Positions 53,208 through 60,553 of a DNA stretch of 60,553 bases are shown one piece after another. The notes below the pieces were generated by a model, which saw only the letters and a program-made list of their open reading frames with translations, ran no database searches and was not told the origin of the DNA. Source of the DNA: UBA10205 sp035289625 (GTDB taxonomy: Archaea; Iainarchaeota; Iainarchaeia; Iainarchaeales; Iainarchaeaceae); the NCBI GenBank assembly GCA_035289625.1, contig DATDWP010000004.1, positions 1-60,553 of the forward strand, given 5' to 3'. A program made the translations under genes and the position numbers. Positions within the stretch are counted from its first letter, which is position 1. Each line of letters begins with the position of its first letter.

Positions 53208-56200
53208 ATGGAAAATAAATCCCGGAAACCAGTGGCGCTCTTTGCGGCAATAATTTTCCTTGCATTATTTATACAGGCAGCAGAAGCTGCAAATTTCTAT
53301 GTTTCCAAAAGCGGGAACAATTCCAATGGCCTTTCATGGACAAGCGCGTGGAATGAAATGAACCAGATCAATTGGGCAAACATCAATCCGGGGGATATAA
53401 TTTATCTTGATGGCGGGCCATCAGGAGTTAGTTATTTTACAACTCTTAATCCAACAAAAGGCGGGACAATAAATAATCGCATCACAATTACAAGATCAAC
53501 AGAAGCAGGACGCAGTGGTAAGGTACAATTAAGTTCAGTGGCAATCAACCAACCATTCATTACAATTGATGGGAAAAATAGGAATTTTTTTGAAATTTCT
53601 TCAACCAACATCAATGCATATGTTGTCAATATCAATATCACCAGCAATAAAAATGACGATATTGAGTTAAAGAATATTTATTTTACCGGAACCCCAAGCA
53701 CCGGATGGGGAATTCCCATCATTGTTTATGCCGGAAGCTTGGTTGTTGAAAATTCTGAATTCAATGGCCATAATGGAGCGGAAGATTATATCAAATTCAC
53801 CTCCACCGGGAATTTAAGGGTGGAAAGATCAGTCTTTCATCCATGGCGTGATGTGTTTATCCCCGAGTCCAATGAATTCAGCCATTCGGATATGATACAG
53901 GGGTGTTGGGAGCCAAGATGCTTTAACATGGGGGATTTTATATTCAGGTACAATATTGCCAATGATGGCCCCTACAATCTTGATGGATTCATATTTCACA
54001 ATAACAATTTTCAAAATGTGGAAATTACGCATAATGTATTCATGAACATGAACAGCGTTTTGAAAATCGGTTCGGCACAATCACTTACCATGGCCAATAA
54101 CGTATATAAAAATACAGTTGAACTTATTTGCTATGGAAGCTGCCCTTTGAAATTGGAAAACAATATTTATGTCGGAACAAACACAAGGGGAGGGGAGATT
54201 AATAACCCCTGGATCCCGTCGCAGACCCCCACACATTCTATTTGGGACAGCACCCTCAATTCCCCGGGGTTTGTTGCGGCAACCGGCAACAGTAATGCCG
54301 ACCCGAAATTTTTGAATCCTAATTCGCTTTTTGGAGCGGATGGAATCCCCCACACCCAAGACGACGGCTTCAATATTGTGGATCCCTTAAGCCCCGCTAT
54401 CAATGCAGGTACTGCTATAGGTGGATTAGTTGATATTTTAGGGAATTCAATTGCCGGAACAGCAGATATTGGTGCTTATGAGTTTAGTGGTAGTGCTCCG
54501 CCTTCTACCACTTATGTTCTTAGTGTGTCCAAATCCGGCACGGGTTCTGGCATGGTTAGCGCAACGGGTATTAATTGTGGTTCTGATTGTAGCGAGGCTT
54601 TTAATTCCGGAATATCCTTAACTCTGACAGCGCAGCCATCTTCTGGCTCTAGCTTTGCTGGTTGGTCTGGTGCGTGCAGCGGCAGTGGGAATTGCACTAT
54701 TTTAATGGATGGGGTGAAAAGTGTAACTGCAACTTTTAATGTAAACCCATTCGTCCTACCGGGTCTTTCCTGGGAAGCAGAAGCAGGAACAATTGCAGCG
54801 CCATTTTCAATAAATTCAGGGTTAGTTTCACAAAGTTCCGATACAGGTAGCGGCGGCAGTGTTTCTTTAGGTGGAAAGGCTTCTTACCGCTTTAATATTA
54901 CGCAGGCAGGGGAGTATGCGATCAAGGCGTTTGTGGACGCGCCAAACACGGCAGCAGACTCATTCTTTATAAACATTGATGCAGAACCAACAAGCCCATC
55001 CATGGTATGGGATATACTACCGGGTACAAACGGAGTAGAGGAACGAACAGTAGGGTGGAGGGGAAATGGCGCATTTGATAACCCACAATTCCAAACCAAA
55101 CTATTCACACTAACACCCGGAGAACACGAACTCATAATCAGGGGGAGGGAGGCAAATGTGAAAATTGATAGAATAACAATTGAAAAAGATAACCCACCCA
55201 TAAGAAGCAATGGCGCGCCAACAGGAATACTCGCACAAGGGACAAGCATTGCAACACTCACACTCACCACCAATGAAAATGCTACTTGCAAATATTCAAC
55301 AAACCCTAGTACGCCCTATGATTCAATGATTGGTTCCTTCCAAACCCAAAATACTACAACCCATGCAAGGGATCTATCAGCCCTTTCAAACGGGCAAAGT
55401 TACACTTATTATATAAAGTGCAGGGATAGTTTGGGGAATACGAACACTGATGATTTCACAATCAGCTTTTCAATAGCAGCCTCTCCCCTTACAACAGTAA
55501 CAATAGCACCGCCAAATTCAACTGTAACAGAAGGGGCAACAAGCACACTGACCTTTTCCCATAATGGAAGCACCCAAAACGCCCTCACAGTAAATTATGT
55601 AATCAGTGGAACTGCAACTAACGGAGCAGACTACCAACAAATACCTGCAGCAATAACAATACCAAGCGGGGCAAACAACACAACACTGCAAATAAGAACA
55701 ACCGATGACCAAGCAGTAGAAGGAACAGAAACTATAACACTCACACTCACTACAAGCGTACTCTATACAACAAACCAACAAAACAGTGCAACAATTAGTA
55801 TCACCGATAATGACACATTAAACACTAGTACAACATTTGAAGCAGAGAGCGGGGCAATAACAGCACCCTTTAACGTGAGCACAAACTACATCTCACAACC
55901 AGTAGAAATAACAAACCCCACACAAGCAGGAAGGGCTAGTTATCAATTCACGATTAATGAACAGGCAGATTATATCATCAACGCAGTGGTAAACGCCCCA
56001 ACCACATCGGCCGATTCATTCTTTGTAAATATTGATTCGGAACCCACTGACCCTGCAATGGTATGGGACATCATCCCCCTAACAATAGGGATGCAGGAAC
56101 GCAAGGTAGGGTGGAGGGGAGTTGGCACATTTGATAACCCGCAATTTAAAACAAAAGTATTCAATTTGTCAACAGGCCAACACCAGTTAATAATTCGCGG

Positions 56201-57401
56201 CAGGGAAGCGAACGCCCAAATAGATAGGATTACTATCCAAAAGTATATTCCGCCAAAATGCCTCAATCCACTAAACACTATTTCCTCATCACTTATCAAT
56301 ATCTACAACTGCCCGTTGCCAAGGGCAATTGAATTTGATATAAAACCGGATTTTGCAAACCTTGACCTAAACAACCAAAACTCCCTTGAAATCGGAATAA
56401 GCACACTCGGAAAAATAAGTTATGCAAACCAGAACCTAAAACTTGTCCGCGAAACAGCAAACGAACAGGACAGTTTGGATTTAGATTCAGCAATAGAAAT
56501 AACGCAATCAAAAATCTATTTAAATTCAGTATTACTCCCGGAGTTAAACAAACCCGCAACACTAACACTCTACAACATAAACGCAAACAACCCCAAAATA
56601 TTAAAAGACGGATCTTCCTGCCCCCAATGCCTCATAACAAGTTATAGCAAAAACACACAAACAATTAATTTTACAGTCCCGGGATTTAGCACCTACGAAA
56701 TAATCGAAGATAGTGATGACGGTTCCGGTGATAGTGACGGAGACAATCAGGGTGGTGGTGATTACCCAACAGATGGTGGATCGGGAGATTATGGCACTAA
56801 TTCAGGCAGTACAGGTAATGCCGGTAGCGGAGGAGGCGGTGGTGGTACCGGTTCGGAAGGCTACAAGGCAACCACGCGAAACCTAGAAATAACACCACTC
56901 ACACTAAACGCCCCCGCAAACATCAGCACAATCGTTTCGCACGCAATCCCCACACCACAAAACTTCACACTACAACTAAAAATAACAAAAAATAACCAAA
57001 CAACCCACATAGACACAGCAACAATTAGTAACCTCCAAAGTGGAAAAGCCCAAAAAATTACTTTCCCAAATACATGGACACCAACCCAAACAGGAGACTA
57101 CAACGCAACAATACTACTCTACAAAGACACAACACTCTACGACAAACAAACCAAAAAAATCACAATTGGGATTGCTAAACAAACCGAAACAAACCCCGAC
57201 CTCAACGCCCCGAACGTACAAGTGCAAGACCAAAACAAACCACAAAAACTCTGGGACTACAACCTAAACCCACAAAAAGACACCAACGCCTCCACAAAAG
57301 GGCAACCACTAGACGCAGCACAAATAGGAATAATACTAATAATACTAGTAGCACTCGCAACAGCAACACAAGGAATAATACTAATAAAAAAAGGACAATA
57401 A
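53208..57401 (+). CDS. Large modular surface adhesin (beta-helix, B-repeat, Calx-beta)
   Basis: A 1397-residue secreted protein. Signal peptide (ALFAAIIFLALFIQAAEA), then a right-handed beta-helix domain (about residues 25-410). A B-repeat-like unit (433-515, with SFAGWSGACSGSGNCT) comes next. Two copies of the carbohydrate-binding-like domain (520-661 and 874-1014) flank a fibronectin-like unit and a Calx-beta domain. The C-terminal domain, Gly-rich linker, Ig-like unit and transmembrane tail GQPLDAAQIGIILIILVALA, then IKKGQ, match the protein at 42888. TTTTTTATATAAC lies about 30 nt before the ATG. It is probably displayed on the cell surface. Confidence 0.85.
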   Translation: MENKSRKPVALFAAIIFLALFIQAAEAANFYVSKSGNNSNGLSWTSAWNEMNQINWANINPGDIIYLDGGPSGVSYFTTLNPTKGGTINNRITITRSTEAGRSGKVQLSSVAINQPFITIDGKNRNFFEISSTNINAYVVNINITSNKNDDIELKNIYFTGTPSTGWGIPIIVYAGSLVVENSEFNGHNGAEDYIKFTSTGNLRVERSVFHPWRDVFIPESNEFSHSDMIQGCWEPRCFNMGDFIFRYNIANDGPYNLDGFIFHNNNFQNVEITHNVFMNMNSVLKIGSAQSLTMANNVYKNTVELICYGSCPLKLENNIYVGTNTRGGEINNPWIPSQTPTHSIWDSTLNSPGFVAATGNSNADPKFLNPNSLFGADGIPHTQDDGFNIVDPLSPAINAGTAIGGLVDILGNSIAGTADIGAYEFSGSAPPSTTYVLSVSKSGTGSGMVSATGINCGSDCSEAFNSGISLTLTAQPSSGSSFAGWSGACSGSGNCTILMDGVKSVTATFNVNPFVLPGLSWEAEAGTIAAPFSINSGLVSQSSDTGSGGSVSLGGKASYRFNITQAGEYAIKAFVDAPNTAADSFFINIDAEPTSPSMVWDILPGTNGVEERTVGWRGNGAFDNPQFQTKLFTLTPGEHELIIRGREANVKIDRITIEKDNPPIRSNGAPTGILAQGTSIATLTLTTNENATCKYSTNPSTPYDSMIGSFQTQNTTTHARDLSALSNGQSYTYYIKCRDSLGNTNTDDFTISFSIAASPLTTVTIAPPNSTVTEGATSTLTFSHNGSTQNALTVNYVISGTATNGADYQQIPAAITIPSGANNTTLQIRTTDDQAVEGTETITLTLTTSVLYTTNQQNSATISITDNDTLNTSTTFEAESGAITAPFNVSTNYISQPVEITNPTQAGRASYQFTINEQADYIINAVVNAPTTSADSFFVNIDSEPTDPAMVWDIIPLTIGMQERKVGWRGVGTFDNPQFKTKVFNLSTGQHQLIIRGREANAQIDRITIQKYIPPKCLNPLNTISSSLINIYNCPLPRAIEFDIKPDFANLDLNNQNSLEIGISTLGKISYANQNLKLVRETANEQDSLDLDSAIEITQSKIYLNSVLLPELNKPATLTLYNINANNPKILKDGSSCPQCLITSYSKNTQTINFTVPGFSTYEIIEDSDDGSGDSDGDNQGGGDYPTDGGSGDYGTNSGSTGNAGSGGGGGGTGSEGYKATTRNLEITPLTLNAPANISTIVSHAIPTPQNFTLQLKITKNNQTTHIDTATISNLQSGKAQKITFPNTWTPTQTGDYNATILLYKDTTLYDKQTKKITIGIAKQTETNPDLNAPNVQVQDQNKPQKLWDYNLNPQKDTNASTKGQPLDAAQIGIILIILVALATATQGIILIKKGQ
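55830..57401 (+). repeat. C-terminal cassette, copy B of a long direct repeat
   Basis: Counterpart of 46360-47930, same orientation. Shared blocks include the carbohydrate-binding-like domain, LYNINxNNPKILKDG, PGFSTYEI, the Ig-like unit and the tail. The two copies are about 9.5 kb apart and could recombine. Confidence 0.8.
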
Positions 57402-57448
57402 AACATAACTAAGACCTCCTAGAATAGCAAATATCAATAAACCCGGCC

Positions 57449-57456
57449 AAATCGCA
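57449..57456 (+). repeat. Target-site duplication, left
   Basis: AAATCGCA immediately left of the insertion sequence; the same 8 bases follow its right end at 58515-58522. Confidence 0.75.
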
Positions 57457-57489
57457 TGCTGTGTTGCGTAACTAGTTGTTTTTAAGTAG

Positions 57490-57535
57490 TTGAAAATCCT
57501 GCTCTTTCCTTGGGGGTAGGAGCAGGGATTTTCAA
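57490..57535 (+). promoter_or_regulatory. Hairpin over the transposase start
   Basis: TTGAAAATCCTGCTC (57490-57504) pairs with GAGCAGGGATTTTCAA (57520-57535), with one extra base, around a 15-nt loop. The last base of the stem is the A of the transposase ATG. In an mRNA started from an outside promoter it would hide the start codon, a known way to limit transposase expression. Confidence 0.65.
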
Positions 57536-58458
57536 TGAATAGAGATTGGAAAAGTATTGATAATCGTTTGGTTGGGCATGGAATGTTGCTTTTGAGTGTG
57601 GATTTTCTTGAAAATTGGGGAAAACAGCTTGCGGAACTCAATTCTGGCAAGGTTGGAAAACCTTTCCGATACCCGCAGGGTTTGATGGAATATGCTGGCT
57701 TGCTTCACAGTTATATTCACTTGGGTTTTCGCCAAGTGAAAGGGATTTTCATTACAATAAACAAGCAGGAACCGCGGTTGAAAGTTCCTGCTTATTCCCA
57801 AATTTGCAGAAGGTTCAATTCTCTCCCGGTAAAAATCAACCCAAAAAAATCGGTTTCACAGGAAAAGGATTTATTCATAGCAATAGACGCGAGCGGGCAA
57901 AGCGTAACCAACCGCGGAGAATGGCTGAGAAAAATCCATCGGAAAGGAAAAATCGGGGAGCGCAAAGGGTTCATAAAAATCCATGTAGCAGTGAACATCG
58001 AAAACAACGAGCTTCTTGACATGGAAATAACCAAGCACAATATCGGGGATAATCGCGAGTTCAAGAATCTCCTGAATGGTTGCATTGAAAATACGGGAAA
58101 ACCCATTAGGCAAGTGAACGCTGATTCCGGTTACGATTCTGAAAACAATTTTGAAATGCTTGAAGAAATGAGAATAAAACCCGGAATCAGGATAAAAGAT
58201 AACGCTGATATAAAACCACCTCCAAAAGATTTCACACATCGCAACAGACCAGAACCAACAAGAAAAAAACACGCTCGAATCCAACTATCAGACCGCAAAA
58301 AATGGAAGAAAAAATACAAATACGGCCTGCGCTGGATAATCGAATCCTTCTTCTCCAGCTTCAAAAGAAGATTCGGAACCCACATAACCGCAAGAAAATG
58401 GGAAAACATGCAACAAGAATTGCGCTTCAAAGCACAACTCCACAACCAACTACTCTGA
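57535..58458 (+). CDS. IS5-family-like DDE transposase
   Basis: A 307-residue transposase. The first catalytic Asp is in LFIAIDASGQSV (about residues 112-123), the second in VNADSGYDSENN (about 193-204). The Glu lies in YGLRWIIESFFSSFKRRFG (about 263-281), matching the Y-x2-R-x3-E-x6-K signature of IS4/IS5 transposases. The N-terminus has a helical DNA-binding region. The frame is intact with no stop codons, so the element could be active. Confidence 0.9.
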   Translation: MNRDWKSIDNRLVGHGMLLLSVDFLENWGKQLAELNSGKVGKPFRYPQGLMEYAGLLHSYIHLGFRQVKGIFITINKQEPRLKVPAYSQICRRFNSLPVKINPKKSVSQEKDLFIAIDASGQSVTNRGEWLRKIHRKGKIGERKGFIKIHVAVNIENNELLDMEITKHNIGDNREFKNLLNGCIENTGKPIRQVNADSGYDSENNFEMLEEMRIKPGIRIKDNADIKPPPKDFTHRNRPEPTRKKHARIQLSDRKKWKKKYKYGLRWIIESFFSSFKRRFGTHITARKWENMQQELRFKAQLHNQLL

Positions 58459-58466
58459 ATAAACCC

Positions 58467-58489
58467 TGTTTGAGCCAACAGGCTCAACA
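58467..58489 (+). terminator. Stem-loop after the transposase gene
   Basis: TGAGCC-AACA-GGCTCA forms a perfect six-pair stem with a four-base loop, extended by TGT/ACA with one bulged T, 9 nt after the transposase stop. No T run follows, so it may protect or terminate the transcript, or act in transposition. Confidence 0.5.
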
Positions 58490-58514
58490 AACCCAAGAAT
58501 TATGCAACACAGCA

Positions 58515-58522
58515 AAATCGCA
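58515..58522 (+). repeat. Target-site duplication, right
   Basis: AAATCGCA directly after the right inverted repeat, matching 57449-57456. Confidence 0.75.
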
Positions 58523-58617
58523 AATCAAAACGACACAAATAATAATGCCATTGCCCATTAATAGTAACAATAAAATACCACTTAAAACATAAAAGATGGC
58601 AAAAGGATTGTTGGCAA

Positions 58618-59040
58618 ATGTACGGAAATGAAAAAACTGGCCTGGGCGCAATTATGGTTGCAGGGATTGCAATTGTTTCAATTATAATAGGTTTTGCGGC
58701 AGCTACTGTTCTAAATGGAAATGATAGTAGCGATCCTGTAGGGGCGCAATATGGCGGTTTTACCGACCAGGACAAGAATTTCCTTGCAACAATTGCAAAT
58801 AGCCAAATACAAGTAACAAGTGCAAATGTAGCGGCAGTAGTTGACTGGTGCCAGGCTAATGGAGGAGTGTGGAATATCACTCAAGAAGCCGGCCAGGTAG
58901 TAGTTAGCGAGCAGGTTGCAGCGCAACTCCAGCAGCAAAATGTTGATGTTGTTCAAACACAGGACGGGAACTGGGTTGCAAACGTTGCAGTGCTCTCACG
59001 CGACACATGCATATTCCCGATAGGGAGGGGCGAACAATGA
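58618..59040 (+). CDS. Membrane-anchored small secreted protein
   Basis: A 140-residue protein. MYGNEKTGLGAIMVAGIAIV begins a single hydrophobic helix (about residues 9-31). The extracellular part has two cysteines (WCQANGG and DTCIFPIG) and Gln/Val-rich helices. CTTAAAACATAAAA lies about 28 nt before the ATG. Its stop overlaps the ATG of the following gene (ATGA), so the two are translated together. Function unknown; a surface partner of the acidic protein is plausible. Confidence 0.65.
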   Translation: MYGNEKTGLGAIMVAGIAIVSIIIGFAAATVLNGNDSSDPVGAQYGGFTDQDKNFLATIANSQIQVTSANVAAVVDWCQANGGVWNITQEAGQVVVSEQVAAQLQQQNVDVVQTQDGNWVANVAVLSRDTCIFPIGRGEQ

Positions 59041-59873
59041 ACGGACATAAAATCGTTATAATAGGAATGGCAATTTTCTTTTTACTATCAATTGGCGCGG
59101 TTAATGCTGAAGAAGTAAGCACAGACCAGAATATTACAGAGCCGCAAACAAGTGAAGACCAGGCAGTAGAGGACACAGATGAGCAGGCTGATACTTCAAC
59201 AGAGCAAACCACACAAGAGGATTCTACTCAAAGTTCAGAAGAGGCAGCCCAAGAAGAGCAAACCGATACAACTACCCAAGAATCTACAGAAGAGCAAAGT
59301 GAGCAGAGCGAACAAGCAGAAGAAAATGAGCAAACTACTGAACAAGCAGAAGAGGTTGAACAAACTTCAGAGCAAACTGAAAATGAAACAACAGAGCAAG
59401 AGAATGTAGAAGAAGTTAGCGAAGAACAAGAAATTGTAGATGAAAATGCACAACAAGAGCAAACCGAAGAGGAACCGATTTTTACAGGGAATGTAATACA
59501 AGTCCCGGGAAATTTATTTAATTTAAACGACATGATTGAAAAAGTAAAGGAAATGGTTGGGGAAATAGTTTCAAAGATCCATTTGCTCCTGAACAATACA
59601 AATGAACCTGATAATTCATTTGTTTTAAAGCAGGCAATTGTCAATGTTGACGGAAAAATCGCAAAGTGCTTTGGGATAAAATGCGAGGAAATGGGAACTC
59701 TTGTAAATGTGCCTTTTGAAAAGAAGGCCTCAGACCCGGGCTTTGATGTGAACATTACCGAGGACGGCAATGCCCTTAATGTGAATGTTGATGTGAACCT
59801 TAACATCATAATTGATGTAAACAATGACCAGGCAGCCCAAATCGAAGAGGCTCTAGTAGCTCAGGGTACATAA
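59037..59873 (+). CDS. Acidic low-complexity secreted protein
   Basis: A 278-residue protein. Signal peptide (IVIIGMAIFFLLSIGAVNA) is followed by about 130 residues built almost only of Glu, Gln, Thr and Ser, as in EEQSEQSEQAEENEQTTEQA. A compact C-terminal domain (residues about 160-278) has two cysteines in KCFGIKCEEMG and regular strands NVNVDVNLNIIIDV. The acidic stretch is probably an extended stalk or a cation-binding spacer. The ATG lies in the ATGA overlap with the previous gene; an upstream in-frame ATG is rejected. Confidence 0.65.
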   Translation: MNGHKIVIIGMAIFFLLSIGAVNAEEVSTDQNITEPQTSEDQAVEDTDEQADTSTEQTTQEDSTQSSEEAAQEEQTDTTTQESTEEQSEQSEQAEENEQTTEQAEEVEQTSEQTENETTEQENVEEVSEEQEIVDENAQQEQTEEEPIFTGNVIQVPGNLFNLNDMIEKVKEMVGEIVSKIHLLLNNTNEPDNSFVLKQAIVNVDGKIAKCFGIKCEEMGTLVNVPFEKKASDPGFDVNITEDGNALNVNVDVNLNIIIDVNNDQAAQIEEALVAQGT

Positions 59874-59978
59874 AAACAATCTAACTTTTTTACAATTCTG
59901 ATTTATACAAAAGACCTAACCTTCCCAGACGGCAGGTTTTATAGGCACTAAAGTGTTATTATAGGACAGGCTGATATT

Positions 59979-60553
59979 ATGCGTAAAGTATGGTTATCTT
60001 TGCTTCTAATTTTCTGCTCTTCTGCTCTTGCTTTTGATGCAAATGGAACCGGGGTTGATGTGAACCTTGGGGAAATTTATGATGTTGCGGATTCAAACCT
60101 CTCCTCTTCTTCAGTTGCCGGTGATATTGTTGGTGGGGAAGCCCCAACAGGGATATGGACAAGTGGAAACTACCATATTCGGCTAGGGGTTTATTTTGAC
60201 CAGAATTTGCCAAGCGTTTCAATCACTGCCCCTGCAACAGGCAGTTCATCAACAAGCACGAGCGTGACGCTCACATACACTGTTTCTGCAATAGGAAACC
60301 CTGTGAGGAAAATTTTTGTGAGGCTTGATAGCGAATCCTGGATTGATAATGGCCTCAGCCTTAGCTATAATTTTACGGGGCTTTCAACTGCTGCGCACAC
60401 ACTCTCCGTCATTGCAATGGACGCCTATGACCTAAATTCATCAACGGCATCTGTAACATATACCGTGACATCAGCAGGTAGCGGGGACACAGGAGGAACA
60501 GGCGGGAGCACTGGTAGTAGCGATTCTGGCAGCGGTGGCGGAGGGGGGGGTGG
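59979..60553 (+). CDS. Secreted Ig-like repeat protein, 3' end beyond the window
   Basis: The frame is open to the right edge (191 codons). Signal peptide MRKVWLSLLLIFCSSALA is followed by a compact domain and an Ig-like unit (PSVSITAPATGSSSTSTSVT through to SSTASVTYTVTSAG). A Gly/Ser-rich linker (GSTGSSDSGSGGGGG) then runs off the window. The Gly-rich linker recalls the one before the Ig-like unit in the two large adhesins, so the missing part may hold a similar C-terminal tail. A TTTTATAGG box lies about 35-40 nt upstream. Confidence 0.75.
   Translation, partial: MRKVWLSLLLIFCSSALAFDANGTGVDVNLGEIYDVADSNLSSSSVAGDIVGGEAPTGIWTSGNYHIRLGVYFDQNLPSVSITAPATGSSSTSTSVTLTYTVSAIGNPVRKIFVRLDSESWIDNGLSLSYNFTGLSTAAHTLSVIAMDAYDLNSSTASVTYTVTSAGSGDTGGTGGSTGSSDSGSGGGGGG

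Larger units (their letters stand above)
57457..58514 (+). mobile_element. IS5-like insertion sequence, intact
   Basis: A 1058-bp element with imperfect terminal inverted repeats. The left end is TGCTGTGTTGCGTAACT and the right end read inward is TGCTGTGTTGCATAATT. The first 11 bases are identical, with further matches after that. It is flanked by an 8-bp direct repeat AAATCGCA (57449-57456 and 58515-58522), so insertion was by normal transposition and the element has not been rearranged since. It carries one complete transposase gene. An 8-bp duplication is in the range seen in some IS5 subgroups. It lies between the adhesin at 53208 and the next secreted genes. Confidence 0.88.

Noticed and set aside
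47840..57401. The KGQ at the extreme C-termini of both adhesins as a prepilin-type processing signal.
   Set aside because: Prepilin signals lie at the N-terminus ahead of the hydrophobic helix. Here KGQ follows the helix and ends the protein, so it is most likely just the basic stop-transfer end.
60520..60553. Gly-rich GGAGGG run at the right edge as a repeat or G-quadruplex element.
   Set aside because: It is in frame with the secreted Ig-like protein and encodes a Gly/Ser linker like those in the adhesins.

Overview
The window reads as a piece of an archaeal chromosome, most likely from a small-genome DPANN-type lineage (Diapherotrites- or Micrarchaeota-like; this placement is inference). 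The archaeal signs are TATA boxes about 25-30 nt upstream of start codons with hardly any leader, a geranylgeranyl reductase-family lipid enzyme, a PAC2 protein, class III (KGQ) prepilins with archaeal-style secretion ATPases and T2SF membrane platforms, an exosortase/archaeosortase-like protein, and a tRNA-Gln interrupted in its D-loop by an intron with a bulge-helix-bulge-like fold. Genes are densely packed, and no stretch longer than 300 bases lacks a gene.

Layout. (1) 1-9177 is a surface-glycan cluster: two GT2 glycosyltransferases (one cut by the window edge), two short-chain dehydrogenase/epimerases, a C-methyltransferase, two sugar-1-phosphate nucleotidyltransferases, a UDP-glucose dehydrogenase-type enzyme and a polytopic membrane protein. 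(2) 9222-17458 is housekeeping and small unknowns: geranylgeranyl reductase, Y-family DNA polymerase, zinc-ribbon and HTH-like proteins, a CPA2 antiporter, the tRNA, a tandem pair of paralogous membrane-anchored unknowns with duplicated promoters, and a DUF192 protein. (3) 17581-20688 is a compact secretion/pilus operon: an ATPase plus two separate T2SF proteins. (4) 20738-29121 holds a PAC2 protein, a secreted protein built of cysteine-pair repeats, and a 1499-residue surface protein. (5) 29189-40727 is a second, larger type IV pilus-like locus: an ATPase, a fused T2SF platform, several KGQ prepilins and accessory proteins. One prepilin has no canonical start codon.

(6) 40844-42129 has a HEPN/MNT toxin-antitoxin pair and small basic proteins. 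(7) 42157-57401 is a surface-adhesin island: an exosortase/archaeosortase-like membrane protein, a 36-residue secreted peptide, and four large secreted proteins built from LamG, beta-helix, Calx-beta, carbohydrate-binding-like and fibre-repeat modules. Two of them share a roughly 1.6 kb C-terminal cassette ending in the same transmembrane tail. (8) 57457-58514 is an intact IS5-like insertion sequence with terminal inverted repeats and an 8-bp target duplication. (9) 58618-60553 holds more secreted or membrane-anchored proteins, the last cut by the window edge.

Taken together the window is dominated by cell-surface biology: making unusual sugars, attaching them, exporting pilins, and anchoring large modular adhesins. 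The best candidates for undescribed biology are the archaeosortase-adhesin island with its shared C-terminal tail, the pilus locus with its non-canonical start, the tandem paralog pair, the cysteine-pair and His/Trp repeat proteins, and the D-loop intron of tRNA-Gln.
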